The translations under genes and the position numbers were made by a program. A stretch of DNA of 50,687 nt, from the NCBI RefSeq assembly GCF_000208925.1, contig NW_001914945.1, positions 1 through 50,687 on the forward strand, written 5' to 3'. Position 1 is the first letter of the stretch. Every line of letters begins with the position of its first letter. Shown one piece after another: positions 9,493 through 19,764 of this stretch. This stretch comes from Entamoeba histolytica HM-1:IMSS (lineage: Eukaryota > Evosea > Mastigamoebida > Endamoebidae). The notes under the pieces are model-generated. The model was not told the origin of the DNA, made no database searches, and was given only the letters and a program-made list of their open reading frames with translations.

Positions 9493-10995
9493 CTAAATTT
9501 TATTTTCATTAGTTGATGTTTCATTTACTAAAAATGACTTTATTTTCTCAATTAAAAGTATAGTTTCAGGTGATTTTGGTTTAACTTCTTCAATATACAA
9601 ATCTCCTTTGCTTTGAATAAATAATTCAATTGGACTTGAACATGCTAATGCATAATTTGATTCAACCTATTCGTTAGTACATTCCAATGAAATAAAAAGA
9701 AAACAAACTTCAAATATATTTAAAATAGATTTAATCAAAAGAAAGAGGATTCGTTCATTAGAACAAATAAACATTCTTTGAAGGCAGAAACTACCCAATT
9801 CAATAAAATAATTATTTACTAATAATTGAACAATTTTAACATTATTTGTTGAAGAAATAAGAACAGTTGAAATGAAATTAATCGAAGAATATGCAATATT
9901 TACGAAATTATGAGTGAAACAACCAATAATAAATGCAACAGAATTTGAAGAACATAATAAAAGATCATTAAATCGTTGATGATATTTTTCTATTGAATTA
10001 ATACTATATAAAAAATCAATCAAATGATAAAGTATTGTAACTGAACTATTAGGAATAAGGTTAAGAAGAGAAAGAATAAATTGGTCAATATACCTAATAG
10101 TATTTGGATATACTTGAATCCATTCAGTTATTAAATTTAATAAACCTAATTTACAATACTCACTAATGTGCATTAAAAGAACACTATATTGTTTCATTAT
10201 CCCTTGTTCTAAAACTCTTTCTATAAGTTCTGGTGAAATAACTGAAGTATTTTTCATTATATCAAGTACATCATATTCAGAATCACCATGAAATTTTAAA
10301 AAGTTATCTCTTAAATAAAAAAAGAGTGTATTTGTAAATTCATTATATTCTTTTGGTAATCCTCTTGTGAAAGAACTAAGGAAACGAAGAAGTGAAGTAA
10401 GACTTTCTTCATTTAATATTGGAGAATTACATATGATCCGAATAATGTCCATTAAAGAGACTAATAAATCTTTTGATAATAAATTATTACGTAGTGTTTG
10501 TCTATCATATATTAATTCTGCCAAAAAGTCTAATGACTTAATAAAGATATGAATTGAATCAATAGATGGTGGCTTTTTAATAACGTTAATTAAATATGAC
10601 ATTAACCCACAATCAAAAAATATATTTATTACATTCTCATCAAGAGAACTTACTAATTCACATAAGAGTGATAATAATGCTTCAACAACTGAAGCCGATC
10701 TTTGTGTTAAGATATTCAATTGATTAAATAAACTTGCATTCAATATATCTAATGGGCATTCTTGTGACTTAATAATATTTTTAAAAATGTCCAATGCTTG
10801 TATAACAGTTTCATCATTACTTGATAGAAGGTCTTGATACATTTGATGTTGGGCATATCCAACTGGTGAGTCAGATAACTCAACAAACTCGTTTTTCCTC
10901 TTTTTATTTAACATATTTAGTCTTAAATTACTTCTTAACGTTTCATGTAACTTTAGTTGATCTTTTATTCCATACACCGAGACTCTAAATGACAT
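9493..10995 (-). CDS. ARM-repeat protein, importin-alpha-like, one intron
   Basis: Exon 1 is 9709-10995, the intron is 9667-9708 (42 nt), and exon 2 is 9493-9666, giving 486 residues. The intron starts GTTTGT, has a perfect TACTAAC branch point and ends AATAG. Exon 2 (VESNYALACSSPIELF...) adds a phase-0 C-terminus that ends at a TAG. The N-terminus has a basic cluster (LRLNMLNKKRKNEF) like an importin-beta-binding segment. The rest is a solenoid of helical pairs rich in Leu/Ile with ARM spacing (VVEALLSLLCELVSSLDENV, then VLDIMKNTSVISPELIERVL). The final exon helix resembles the last repeat of importin alpha. Family role: adaptor carrying nuclear-localisation cargo with importin beta. The signature Trp/Asn NLS-binding ladder is not obvious, so another ARM protein is possible. 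GAACT lies at 11017-11021. Confidence 0.75.
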
Positions 10996-11016
10996 TGAAT
11001 GAGTATTATTAGTTTT

Positions 11017-11021
11017 AGTTC
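11017..11021 (-). promoter_or_regulatory. GAAC-type core promoter element
   Basis: GAACT on the minus strand, 22 nt upstream of the ARM-repeat gene ATG. Confidence 0.45.
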
Positions 11022-11279
11022 TATTTATCTTTAACTTAGTTTTAATAAATTGAGTTTTCTTTATTACTCTTCATTTTTGATATATATAACAATATAATAA
11101 ATACCCAATACCTCACACTTTTAGTTTGGTTAATGAACGTTATAGAAGAAATGATGGTGAGATGGCTGTGGGTGTGATTGCCTTAATGTTATACCATTAC
11201 AGTCTCAAAAAATAATTTTAGGATAAAAATGAGATATAATATAAAAAATGAGATTGGAGAAATGATAATTTCATAAAGA

Positions 11280-11284
11280 GAACT
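11280..11284 (+). promoter_or_regulatory. GAAC-type core promoter element
   Basis: GAACT in AGAGAACTAAG, ending 10 nt before the ATG at 11294. A TATA-like ATATAATATAAAAA lies 35-50 nt further upstream. Confidence 0.5.
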
Positions 11285-11293
11285 AAGAAAGTT

Positions 11294-12031
11294 ATGTCAT
11301 TAACTCAAGAGCAAAAAGACGCCTTTAAAGCAATTTTTATTGAAACAGTCACAAATTTTGCTCAAAAAGTAGGTCAACCAACCGAAAAAGTATTTCTTCA
11401 AATCCTTCCACTTACTGTTGTTGCAGGAACTGAATATCTAAAGTCATATGAAGAAGACTTAAAAACAAAACTTGAAGACAGCAAAGCTAAATCTCAAAAA
11501 ATAATTGGTGCATTGTCTACAGTTAAGGAGCCTGAAAAAATAGAAAAGTCAGGAGATAAACATCTTCCTCTTGGAGAATTACTTGGAAAAAGAGTTCAAA
11601 GAGGAGAAGACTGGAAATGGGATGATCAAGATGGTGGAATTGGATCATTTGGAAAAGTAGTTGGAGTAAAAGGTAATGGATGGGTCAAAGTACAATGGGA
11701 ATCAAGTAGAAATGAGAACAGATACAGATGGGGAGTTGATAAAGCTTACGATGTTAAGGTTGTTGAAATAGTAGATGATTTAGGAGATATCCCACCATTA
11801 GAAGAACAAATTAAAAAACCTACTAGTTGGGTTATTGGTAAAAGTGTTATTAGAGGAAGAGATTGGAAATGGAAAGACCAAGATGGAGGAGAAGGACAAA
11901 TTGGAGAAGTTATTGATGTTTGTGATGAAGGATGGGTTGAAGTTAAATGGAAGAATGGCACAGTTTGTCAATACAGATGGGGAGGAGAGAATGCATATGA
12001 TTTACAAGTAGTTCCTAAACCAAAAGAATAA
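11294..12031 (+). CDS. Protein with two MIB/HERC2 domains
   Basis: A 245-residue cytosolic protein. Residues 1-85 form a helical lead. Residues 98-157 and 181-240 are two copies of the MIB/HERC2 domain. Each copy carries the sequence GKRVxRGxDWKWxDQDGG, then G.V..V...GWV.V.W, then YRWG...AYDL/V.VV. In animals this domain occurs in the ubiquitin ligases Mind bomb and HERC2, where it binds peptide ligands. Here there is no RING, HECT or ZZ domain, so ligase activity is not expected from this chain. It probably acts as an adaptor or peptide reader. The helical N-terminus may mediate oligomerisation, by inference. The neighbouring genes give no clear functional link. Confidence 0.9.
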   Translation: MSLTQEQKDAFKAIFIETVTNFAQKVGQPTEKVFLQILPLTVVAGTEYLKSYEEDLKTKLEDSKAKSQKIIGALSTVKEPEKIEKSGDKHLPLGELLGKRVQRGEDWKWDDQDGGIGSFGKVVGVKGNGWVKVQWESSRNENRYRWGVDKAYDVKVVEIVDDLGDIPPLEEQIKKPTSWVIGKSVIRGRDWKWKDQDGGEGQIGEVIDVCDEGWVEVKWKNGTVCQYRWGGENAYDLQVVPKPKE

Positions 12032-12131
12032 GAAGAATACTTTTTACATTAAGTTGTTTTATAGTTTTAAGTAATTATTATTGAAGAATAAAAATGAATT
12101 AAAATTAAAATGTTTTTTTTAATGAAGAAGA

Positions 12132-12572
12132 CTATTTAACTAATACCGGACCAAATTCTGAACAACTGAATAGAGTGCCGTTGTTTGACTTAAATTGAAA
12201 TTGACCTTTCCATTTAGTTCCAATTGGAGTTATAGGTGGAACTTCAAATCGAATTTTAAATGAAGTAGTTCCATCATTTAATGGACAATATAACTCTAGT
12301 TTACATAAATCCTTTGAAAGTTGTGGAACAGATATCCATGATGAACCAACTTTCATCCATAAATCAGTATAAAGATTTAAAGAATCAACTTTTTTATTAA
12401 ATTTTCCAGTAAATGTGATGACTGATGCTAAACCACTCACTGGAGGCCAAGGTAAACCTTCTATTGTAGAAATAGTAAATGTTTTAATTTCACTACAGAC
12501 ATTAAAAGGGATTAATGTAGCTAAAGAGAATGAAATAAGTAATAAAAAAAATAATGGGTTAACCAATGGCAT
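12132..12572 (-). CDS. Secreted ML-domain (MD-2-related lipid recognition) protein
   Basis: The only in-frame ATG that gives a signal peptide is at 12572. The protein is 146 residues: MPLVNPLFFLLLISFSLATL is the signal, followed by a beta-rich domain. Features typical of the ML family (NPC2, PG/PI transfer protein) are VITFTGKFNKKVD, LCKLELYCPLNDGT, IRFEVPPITPIGTKWKGQFQ, and Cys residues positioned for two or three disulfides. The C-terminus ends FGPVLVK, short after the last strand. Family role: binding single lipids (sterol or phospholipid) in lysosomes or outside the cell. Entamoeba takes up host lipids by phagocytosis, so a lysosomal lipid carrier is plausible, as inference. Confidence 0.85.
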   Translation of the reverse strand: MPLVNPLFFLLLISFSLATLIPFNVCSEIKTFTISTIEGLPWPPVSGLASVITFTGKFNKKVDSLNLYTDLWMKVGSSWISVPQLSKDLCKLELYCPLNDGTTSFKIRFEVPPITPIGTKWKGQFQFKSNNGTLFSCSEFGPVLVK

Positions 12573-12936
12573 GTGAATCAGTATTTGTTCAACTGTCAAC
12601 AATCCAAATAAGTTTTTAATTCTTTTGAAAAGAGAAAAGTATTTTTATTTTTTTTTGGTAATAAAATAATATCAAAAATAAAATAAATAGTAATAAAAAT
12701 ATAATCTTGACAATTGATTTTTTGTTTCATTGACACGTGTCATTGTTTTATGTATTTTAAGCAATCTTTATTAATAATATTGTTATAAATAATAAATAAA
12801 TTCAAAGATTATTTTTTATTAAAGAAATATGTTTTTTACTTTTTCTTTTTTGAATAACACAAAATTTTATTGTTTTTTTTTTTTGAAAATATAAAAAATA
12901 ATCACAAAAGACTTTGAAATAATAAAGAAAATAATT
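12573..12936. other. Divergent intergenic region
   Basis: A 364-base A/T-rich region between the ML gene and the membrane protein gene. It contains T runs at about 12645-12656 and 12870-12882, and a CACGTGTCA palindromic core near 12734. No gene. Confidence 0.5.
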
Positions 12937-13733
12937 ATGGAATTAAGTTATATATTAACAATTATTGAAGCTGGAGTTTGTGTTGTTGTCTTCCTAATAT
13001 TAATGCTTTTTATGATAAGAAAGTGTTTTCGTGTTTCTCACCAAAAAAAGAAGAAACCTTCTAAAATGTCATTCAATCGTTTGTACTTTATTCTCTTCTC
13101 ATTACTCAAACAATTGAACCAAACTCATTACATTTAGCATATGTTTATAAAACAACTACAAAATTCACTACATATCCACCAATTCCTCCACCAATTATAA
13201 TTCCTGAAAAATCAAAATTATATAATCCATTAGAGTCTATGGTCAATATTGAAATTGTATTACCAAAATCAAAATCTCCTGCTCTAGAACCAGTTGCTCC
13301 AAAACAAAAACCACAACCAACTGTTGATTTAAATCATTCTCCAAAACAACTTCTTTCTGTTGACAAAATGAATTTACCTGAATTACCTCAAAGCAATGTC
13401 AAAATAGAAAATGTTAATGATGTATTAAGAAGAAGTCTTACTACACAAGGAATTGCAAATATTACTCCATTGCTCACTCCGATTGATAATTCTCCAAGAC
13501 TTAATCCACCTTCAAGTGCATTAGTTGGAATTGGCACAAGTCCATTATTGACGCCAAGAGTTATGGTTCAGAATTCAAATGCAATAAAAAATCCACCTCA
13601 AAGTGCAATGATTGGAAGAAAAGTTCAAGTTGTGATGAACAAACAAAACGAGTCTTTAAGAAATAAGAATAAAGAGTCAAAATCACCTTCATCAAGTTTA
13701 AGTGATTCAATTGAAGAGGAGAAAGAACATTAA
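12937..13733 (+). CDS. Single-pass membrane protein with Pro/Ser-rich cytosolic tail, one intron
   Basis: Exon 1 is 12937-13078, the intron is 13079-13137 (59 nt, GTTTGT...TTTAG), and exon 2 is 13138-13733, giving 245 residues. Splicing joins codon AAT-C|CA in frame, and the second exon is then open to the TAA at 13731. Without splicing the first frame stops at once after the acceptor. Residues 5-27 (YILTIIEAGVCVVVFLILML) are one membrane helix followed by a basic stop-transfer run (RKCF, then KKKKPSK), so the tail is cytosolic. The tail is disordered in character: PPIPPPIIIP, then several TPLLTP/SPLLTP motifs, and a Ser/Glu end (SSSLSDSIEEEKEH). The repeated SPxLTP motifs could be kinase or adaptor sites, by inference. 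I do not recognise a named family. Confidence 0.85.
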
Positions 13734-13800
13734 ATTAGAAAGTTGAATATACTCCACGTCTCTTCCACGTTCGTCAAAGTAAAATGTAAAATAGTTCGAA

Positions 13801-13805
13801 GAACT
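13801..13805 (+). promoter_or_regulatory. GAAC-type core promoter element
   Basis: GAACT ending 17 nt before the ATG of the YggS/PLPBP-like gene. Confidence 0.45.
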
Positions 13806-13821
13806 AAAAGGATTATTTGTT

Positions 13822-14511
13822 ATGTCTGAAGAATCATATCCATCAGTTATTGGTAAAATTAATCATTTGGCTTCTCAAAGAGAAAAACCAGTTTGTTTGA
13901 TTGCTGTAAGTAAAACAAAACCAAAGGAAGCTATACAACATTTATATAATGTATACAACCACCGTGTTTTTGGTGAGAATTATATTCAAGAACTTCATGA
14001 AAAAGCAACAGAATTAGAAGAAGTATGTCCAGATATTGAATGGCATTTTATTGGTAGATTACAATCAAATAAATTGAAGCTTCTTGTTTCTACACCTCAT
14101 CTTAAGTGTGTTCAGACAGTTCATTCAATAGAAATTGCAGAGAAATTAAATAAAGCATGTATCAATGCAAATAAAACTATTGATGTTATGGTCCAAATAA
14201 ATAGTAGTGGTGAAGAGCAAAAAGGTGGTGTTTCTGTTGAGGAAGCAATAAGCGTTGTTAAAGAAGTAATGAAATGTTCAAATCTTCATTTCATTGGTAT
14301 TATGACAATTGGAATGGTTGGTGATTCTAAAAAGAATTTCACAACTATGAAACAATTAGCTGATACCATCTGTTCCCAAGAACATTTAGGATCAATTGAA
14401 ATTTCAATGGGAATGTCATCTGATTATGAACAGGCTATTGAGTTAGGAGCTACAATGGTTCGAGTAGGAACTGCTTTATTTGGTGCACGTGATTATTCGA
14501 AGCATCAATAA
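13822..14511 (+). CDS. PLP homeostasis protein, YggS/PLPBP family
   Basis: A 229-residue protein of normal family length. It is a TIM-barrel, fold type III PLP-binding protein. Visible signatures: LIAVSKTKPKEAIQHLY with Lys31 as the expected Schiff-base lysine, FGENYIQELHEKA (the FGENYVQE motif), WHFIGRLQSNKLK (the WHFIGxLQxNK motif), VQINSSGEEQKGG, GIMTIG, SMGMSSDYEQAI (the LSMGMSxDxxxAI motif) and VRVGTALFG. All key motifs are intact. The family buffers and delivers pyridoxal phosphate and prevents toxic build-up of PLP and PNP; no catalytic activity is established. It most likely acts in the cytosol, as no targeting signal is seen. Confidence 0.95.
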   Translation: MSEESYPSVIGKINHLASQREKPVCLIAVSKTKPKEAIQHLYNVYNHRVFGENYIQELHEKATELEEVCPDIEWHFIGRLQSNKLKLLVSTPHLKCVQTVHSIEIAEKLNKACINANKTIDVMVQINSSGEEQKGGVSVEEAISVVKEVMKCSNLHFIGIMTIGMVGDSKKNFTTMKQLADTICSQEHLGSIEISMGMSSDYEQAIELGATMVRVGTALFGARDYSKHQ

Positions 14512-14753
14512 ATGTCTAAAGTCTTATAAAACCATACGTAAGAAAGATTTAAAAAGACAAGAAGAGAAGTTACGTGAAATTGAGATATTCTTATTTTTTT
14601 TTTTGATATTTATTATTCTTTCAATAGAACCAAAAAGAAGAAAAGTATTTTTGTGAATATTCTTTATTTTTGTTTTTTAAAACAAGAAATGAAATAGTTT
14701 TTTATAGTAAAAAACTAGTTTGAAAAACTAATAATACAAACTATTAGCTCAAT

Positions 14754-15452
14754 ATGTCAGAACAGCCTAATGGGATTCATTTGCTTGTCCAAATACTTCG
14801 TTCTATTGAAGAATTCAAACAATGGCTCTTACAAAGACCAAAAAGCAAAGAAGTTGATTTGTTATTGCATGGAACACCAATAGAAGAAATGGAAACAACA
14901 ACTATGCATGACTTTATGGTTTCATTACAGAAACATATTAATGAGGCATTGATAAGTGATGAAGAAGATGGATGTCCATTAAATGGTATTCTTATTACAA
15001 CAAACCAATGTTTAAATTGTAATATTGAATGGACACAATCTGCATCACCGTTTTTTATTACTATAGAAAAGAATATTGATATTCAAATTGACTCAGTTCA
15101 GAAAGCAATTATTTCATTCTTAGAGGCTCATTATTGTTCAAGAAAACAGTGTGGAGTATGTAATAAAGATTTAATGGTAATTAATGAATATTTATTTGCA
15201 CCAAAAATCTTGTGTGTTGAACTTGCTCATTTAGATGTTCCTTTAAACCTTGGGAAATCCATTGTTGTTAATGGAATGGAATATGATTGTATTGCTGCGA
15301 TTTACAAGAGGAATAATGTCTTATATTCTACTAGGCTGTCAAGTACAAATGAATGGATATATTCTGATCCATCAATTGGTGAGTTATTACAATCAGATGA
15401 TATTCAATTTACCTTCTTTAGACAAAAACCAAGTTATTTGCATGACCTGTGA
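14754..15452 (+). CDS. Divergent ubiquitin-protease (USP)-like protein lacking catalytic boxes
   Basis: A 232-residue protein. A four-Cys zinc-ribbon-like arrangement (Cys86, Cys89, Cys133, Cys136) sits where USP fingers place theirs, within a run like the USP finger core (CLNCNIEWTQSASPFFITIE, then SFLEAHYCSR..CGVC). After it come LCVELAHLDVPLN and a stretch like the USP His-box region (GMEYDCIAAIYKRNNVLYST, then WIYSDPSI). The expected GHY catalytic motif is replaced by non-matching residues, and no catalytic Cys box is present upstream. If the family is right this is a pseudoenzyme, or a UCH fold resembling PAN2. The fold call is an inference from motif order. The 242-base gap before it (14512-14753) holds only A/T runs. 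Confidence 0.55.
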   Translation: MSEQPNGIHLLVQILRSIEEFKQWLLQRPKSKEVDLLLHGTPIEEMETTTMHDFMVSLQKHINEALISDEEDGCPLNGILITTNQCLNCNIEWTQSASPFFITIEKNIDIQIDSVQKAIISFLEAHYCSRKQCGVCNKDLMVINEYLFAPKILCVELAHLDVPLNLGKSIVVNGMEYDCIAAIYKRNNVLYSTRLSSTNEWIYSDPSIGELLQSDDIQFTFFRQKPSYLHDL

Positions 15453-18097
15453 ATTATTATAATCAACACTCTTAAAAATTATTAAACACAATCTTCTTTT
15501 AACTGTTTTTCTTTTTTTAAATTTATAGAAAGAAACAATTTAAACGATAAATCAAAATAATATATATAATTAACTGCATTTTTGATTGTGAGGTTTTAAC
15601 ATAAAAGTGATTAAATATGTTTAAGACTAGTTTATATTCATGATTTTTGTGATAATGCTTAACTTAGAAATAGAATTTGATTTTGTATTTTTATAACTTG
15701 AAACAATCTTATAAACATTTTATGTTTAATATTTTTCATCTTGTCAGAGTGTTTGTACCTAATTTCTTTGTTAGAAAATGAGTTACTAACAACGAATTAA
15801 AAAAAAAGAATTATTGTTAATAAAACATTACTGTTATACACATTCTATAAACAAGTAATCAGTAATTTTCTTCAAGTATTGTGTTTGTTTGGATATTTTA
15901 TTTTCATTTAAGATAAGAAGAATTTATTATTACATCAAATATTACAATTGTATTTTCTGTAAAATGAAATTTGCTTTACCCTTATGTTTCATGTTCCAAT
16001 GCATTATATTTCATTTATATTAGTCACGAGTCTTAATTCAGAGAAAGTACTTGATGAGTATAGTAATAACCATACAACATTCACAATAAATAAAAAATAA
16101 ATTATTAGTAATTATAAACATAATTATACTTAGAATGAGTCAATAGAAGTATATTAAAATTAGGTAATATCATAAAAATTAAATGAATAAGAACAAGATA
16201 ATTATTATTCAGTGAAAATGAAAACATCAACAATGCCTCTTTGAAATGATATTCTTATTTGTTATTTATCAATAAGAATCTCTGCATTATTCAAGTGTTT
16301 TATCTTGTATTTTTGTTGTTATATACCATATAAGTTAAATCAATGTCATTTTAATATATTTATTTTTGAAACAACATATTATTGCATACTCTTATTTTAA
16401 TTTAACTATTCTTTATTTTTATTAGTTAAACAATTACTTTCATTATCTTAAAATCATCTTACAATAGTTGATTTAATAATAGTCTGAATAATTATAATAT
16501 AATTATGCTATTTTTATTTTCATTAATTATTATAGAAATGAATTATTAATTGAAATAGAAGTGAACTATAATGAGAAAAATAATAATTATAATGCATGAA
16601 TGTTTTATGTTATCTCTTGTCATTCTAAACTTCAATATTTCATAAAATTATCAATAATAACTAGATAGGTTTGAAAATAATGTTAATCTAAATGAAATTA
16701 ACAATAAATTCAGTAGTTACTATGAAAGAAATATCAATAATAAAAGAAATATCAATTCATTCAATACAGAATTGCTATCAAAAAATTATTTTCAAATAAA
16801 ATGTGTTTGATGTTGATAATTAATAAAACTAATTTTAATTCAACAAAGTAATAAAAAGAATTTAAACAGTCTATTAATTATTAATTATTATATTATTCTG
16901 TTTCATGTTACTTGAAATATATAAGACAAGTGAAATTCAGAAATAAGAATAGTTAAAATGTAATAGAAAGAATGTGTGTCTTATTTTTTTTCAAAAACAT
17001 TGTCACATCTACTCAATACAAGTCATTACATTATTTAATTATTTAATTCTGCATTAAATAATAATATATATTATATTTGAATATATTTAACATGATATCA
17101 AAGAGATATGATTTATTGTTATAATATGTTGTTATGATATAGTATCAAATGTTCAATAAACAAATAAAGAGAAAATAATATAATAGCAAAATAAATTATA
17201 AATGCAATAAATAATAATAAATTGAAGTCTCATTCGCAAAGTTATTGTTCAAATGTTATGTGTTATTATAAAATTTAAGATGATATAAAAGATTTATCAA
17301 TAATGTCAATAGTAAATAAAATATACCATTAATAACTCATGTTCATAGAATAATAATTTATAATAACACTAAAAATATATAACATGTTTGTGCAAAAGAA
17401 TAAAAATAAATGATAACTTTCTGAAGTATTTCATTAAATAGTTAGTATATTCTTTACCACAAACAAACCTGAGTATTACAAAAGATAGATAAGTAATAAA
17501 GTTATTGACAGTTTATTACTTTTCTGTATGTCATTATCAAACTAAATAATAGTTAAGTTATCAATAGAGAAAATAAAAATAACCAAATCTTTGATAATAT
17601 TGTTAGGAATAATATTATTTTTTTTAAATTACACTTTAAAATAAAAAAAGTGTATTTTGAGTAATATTTTAAATCATAAATATGATATATTAAAAAGCTT
17701 AATCAATCCTGTTTATAAAATGGATTTACTTCTTTATTTTACTATAAAATTTTGTTTTTTTTTTTTTTGATATTTATTTCTTTTTTAGTAATACCACTTG
17801 TAATATGTTGATAATTATTTTCTCTATTACATAAAAATAGAAATAAGTTGATAAGTAAAAAGAAGCATTGATTCAATTCTTTCCAATTTAGTTATTAATT
17901 AGAATAAGAAATATGTTTATTGACATAGAACTTCATTTCTCATTTCAAAGTATTAGAAATTAGGGAAAGGATGATATTTGTTATAATTCTTGAAAGTAAT
18001 GAAAATATAAGAAGAGTAAGTTATAAACTCAATTAGTTTTATAGTTTAATGGTACTTTAATGTATTAAATCTAACAGTCTTAATATTCAAAATGTAT
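15453..18097. other. 2.6-kb gene-free AT desert
   Basis: No credible frame, RNA gene or tandem repeat on either strand. It includes alternating A/T stretches such as those near 17041-17080 and a run of about 14 T near 17756-17769. Entamoeba tRNA genes usually sit in tandem arrays and I see no cloverleaf consensus here. Confidence 0.6.
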
Positions 18098-18853
18098 TTA
18101 TTTCTGTGGATTATTCTCTTCCCAAGGTTTTTCCATTTCAACATTGACAACTGGATGACCAATTAAATCACGGATAACAGACTCAGCACATTTAACTCCA
18201 AACATTGAAGTAATATAAGAAAGTGTTCCAAACGATGACTTTTTAAAACGCTCTTGATGAAACATTAAAGCAGCTCTATCAGGTTCTTCTGAACTAAATA
18301 CACAATTAAACCCTGAACGAATACCATGTTTGTGTAATCTGTAACGAACAAGACGAGTCAAATTATCTTTGTGGCTTAAGGAAATATCAGCAATTTGAAT
18401 TTTTGTTGGATCAAATCTTCCACCTGCACCCATAGAAGATACTAAAGGAATTTTAGCTTCCATTACATTTTTAATCAAAAACACTTTTGGAGAAACACTA
18501 TCAATAGCATCTACAACATAATCAAATCCTGCTGAAACTAACTCATGAATTCTTTCATTCTCTAAAAATTCTACAACTGTCTTTACTTCGATTTCTGGAT
18601 TAATTCTTTCAAGTCTTTGTTTAACAATACCTACTTTAGACTGACCAACTGTTGAAGGAATAGCAGGAAGTTGACGATTAATATTTGAGACAGAAATTGT
18701 GTCGGCATCAACAATAGTTAATTGACCAATTCCACATCGTGCAAGAATTTCAGCAGTATATGAACCAACTCCTCCAAGTCCAACAATTAGTATATGTTTT
18801 GACTTTAAAGAATCTCGTTGTTCTTGAGAAAGCATAGTACAAATACCATTCAT
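18098..18853 (-). CDS. ThiF/TcdA-family E1-like enzyme (tRNA ct6A37 cyclase type)
   Basis: A 251-residue protein with the compact E1 fold. It shows the nucleotide-binding loop LIVGLGGVGSYTAEILARCG (residues about 22-41), VDADTISVSNINRQLPA with the Arg that contacts ATP, GQSKVGIVKQRLERINPEIE, VVDAIDSVSPKVFLI, and SSMGAGGRFDPTKIQIADIS. The last two, plus VFSSEEP, distinguish the TcdA/CsdL branch from MoeB, ThiF and ubiquitin E1s. TcdA dehydrates N6-threonylcarbamoyladenosine at tRNA position 37 to the cyclic form, using ATP. Bacteria and fungi both have homologs; fungal ones are longer and mitochondrial. This copy is short and without a targeting sequence, so it resembles the bacterial form. 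An alternative start is Met7 (18835). Confidence 0.9.
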   Translation of the reverse strand: MNGICTMLSQEQRDSLKSKHILIVGLGGVGSYTAEILARCGIGQLTIVDADTISVSNINRQLPAIPSTVGQSKVGIVKQRLERINPEIEVKTVVEFLENERIHELVSAGFDYVVDAIDSVSPKVFLIKNVMEAKIPLVSSMGAGGRFDPTKIQIADISLSHKDNLTRLVRYRLHKHGIRSGFNCVFSSEEPDRAALMFHQERFKKSSFGTLSYITSMFGVKCAESVIRDLIGHPVVNVEMEKPWEENNPQK

Positions 18854-19764
18854 TATGTTTTATTTGTATCTTTTAGTTTTATATTTTTTATTTTCTAAAA
18901 AATATGAAAATAAGAATTATAAAATTTTAATTTACGACTTATCAACACCCTTCTTCTTTTCTTCATACGATACAACTCTGAATTATCTTCATGTCATTAT
19001 CCCTTCTTACAAAATATCTTAGTTTTGTTATTTTGAATAATTTTTTCATAATGAATCTGATTTGAATATTGAAAATATTCATATCCAAACAACTTTATTA
19101 CTGTATTTCTTAAGATGACAAAACCATACCTTGTAAAAATGTTTATTTTTTTAAACTTACGATATGTCTGTTGTTATGATAAACATTTTCAATCAAGAGA
19201 TTTAACTTTGTAAATCTTTTAATAATAAATATCATCTCATTTCATTCAATGACTCATTTGTATTAATTGATCAAGTCACTGTACTTATTGATAAAGAATT
19301 TAGTTATGAAAAAAAAACACTTTTAAACACTTAACTACCATTAAAGTTGAATTTTAACGTTATAAGACATTATAAAGGATCTAAAATCAATTAATGAAAA
19401 TGGAAGTTTATTTATTATATTTATGAAAATATTGATTGAGTAGCTAATAAAAATATTTTTTTTATGAAAGAACTAACCTATACCGAATGACCAGTTTTTG
19501 TTTCTTTTGCTTTGATATCTACTACTAGTGATTGCTTTTCAATACTTTAAGAAGGAATAAATTCAAATTACATTATATTTTTTATAAAGTTTTAATAAAA
19601 ATAATATTTTCATAAAAATAGGGAAAAATAGCTGAATGAAAAGGGAAAAAAATATTATTAATGAATTGAAAAATGTTGTGTTTTGTGAATTTTTGTATTA
19701 TAAAAAAAGAATATGAAAAACAAAAAAATGATTGGTGCATCTCAAAATAATTATATTTAAACTA
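18854..19764. other. Divergent intergenic region
   Basis: About 910 bases between the TcdA-like gene and the WAML-like gene, with no credible frame. The region just left of the second gene has a TATTATAAAAAA stretch near 19694-19706 and a TATTTAAAC close to the ATG. Confidence 0.5.
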
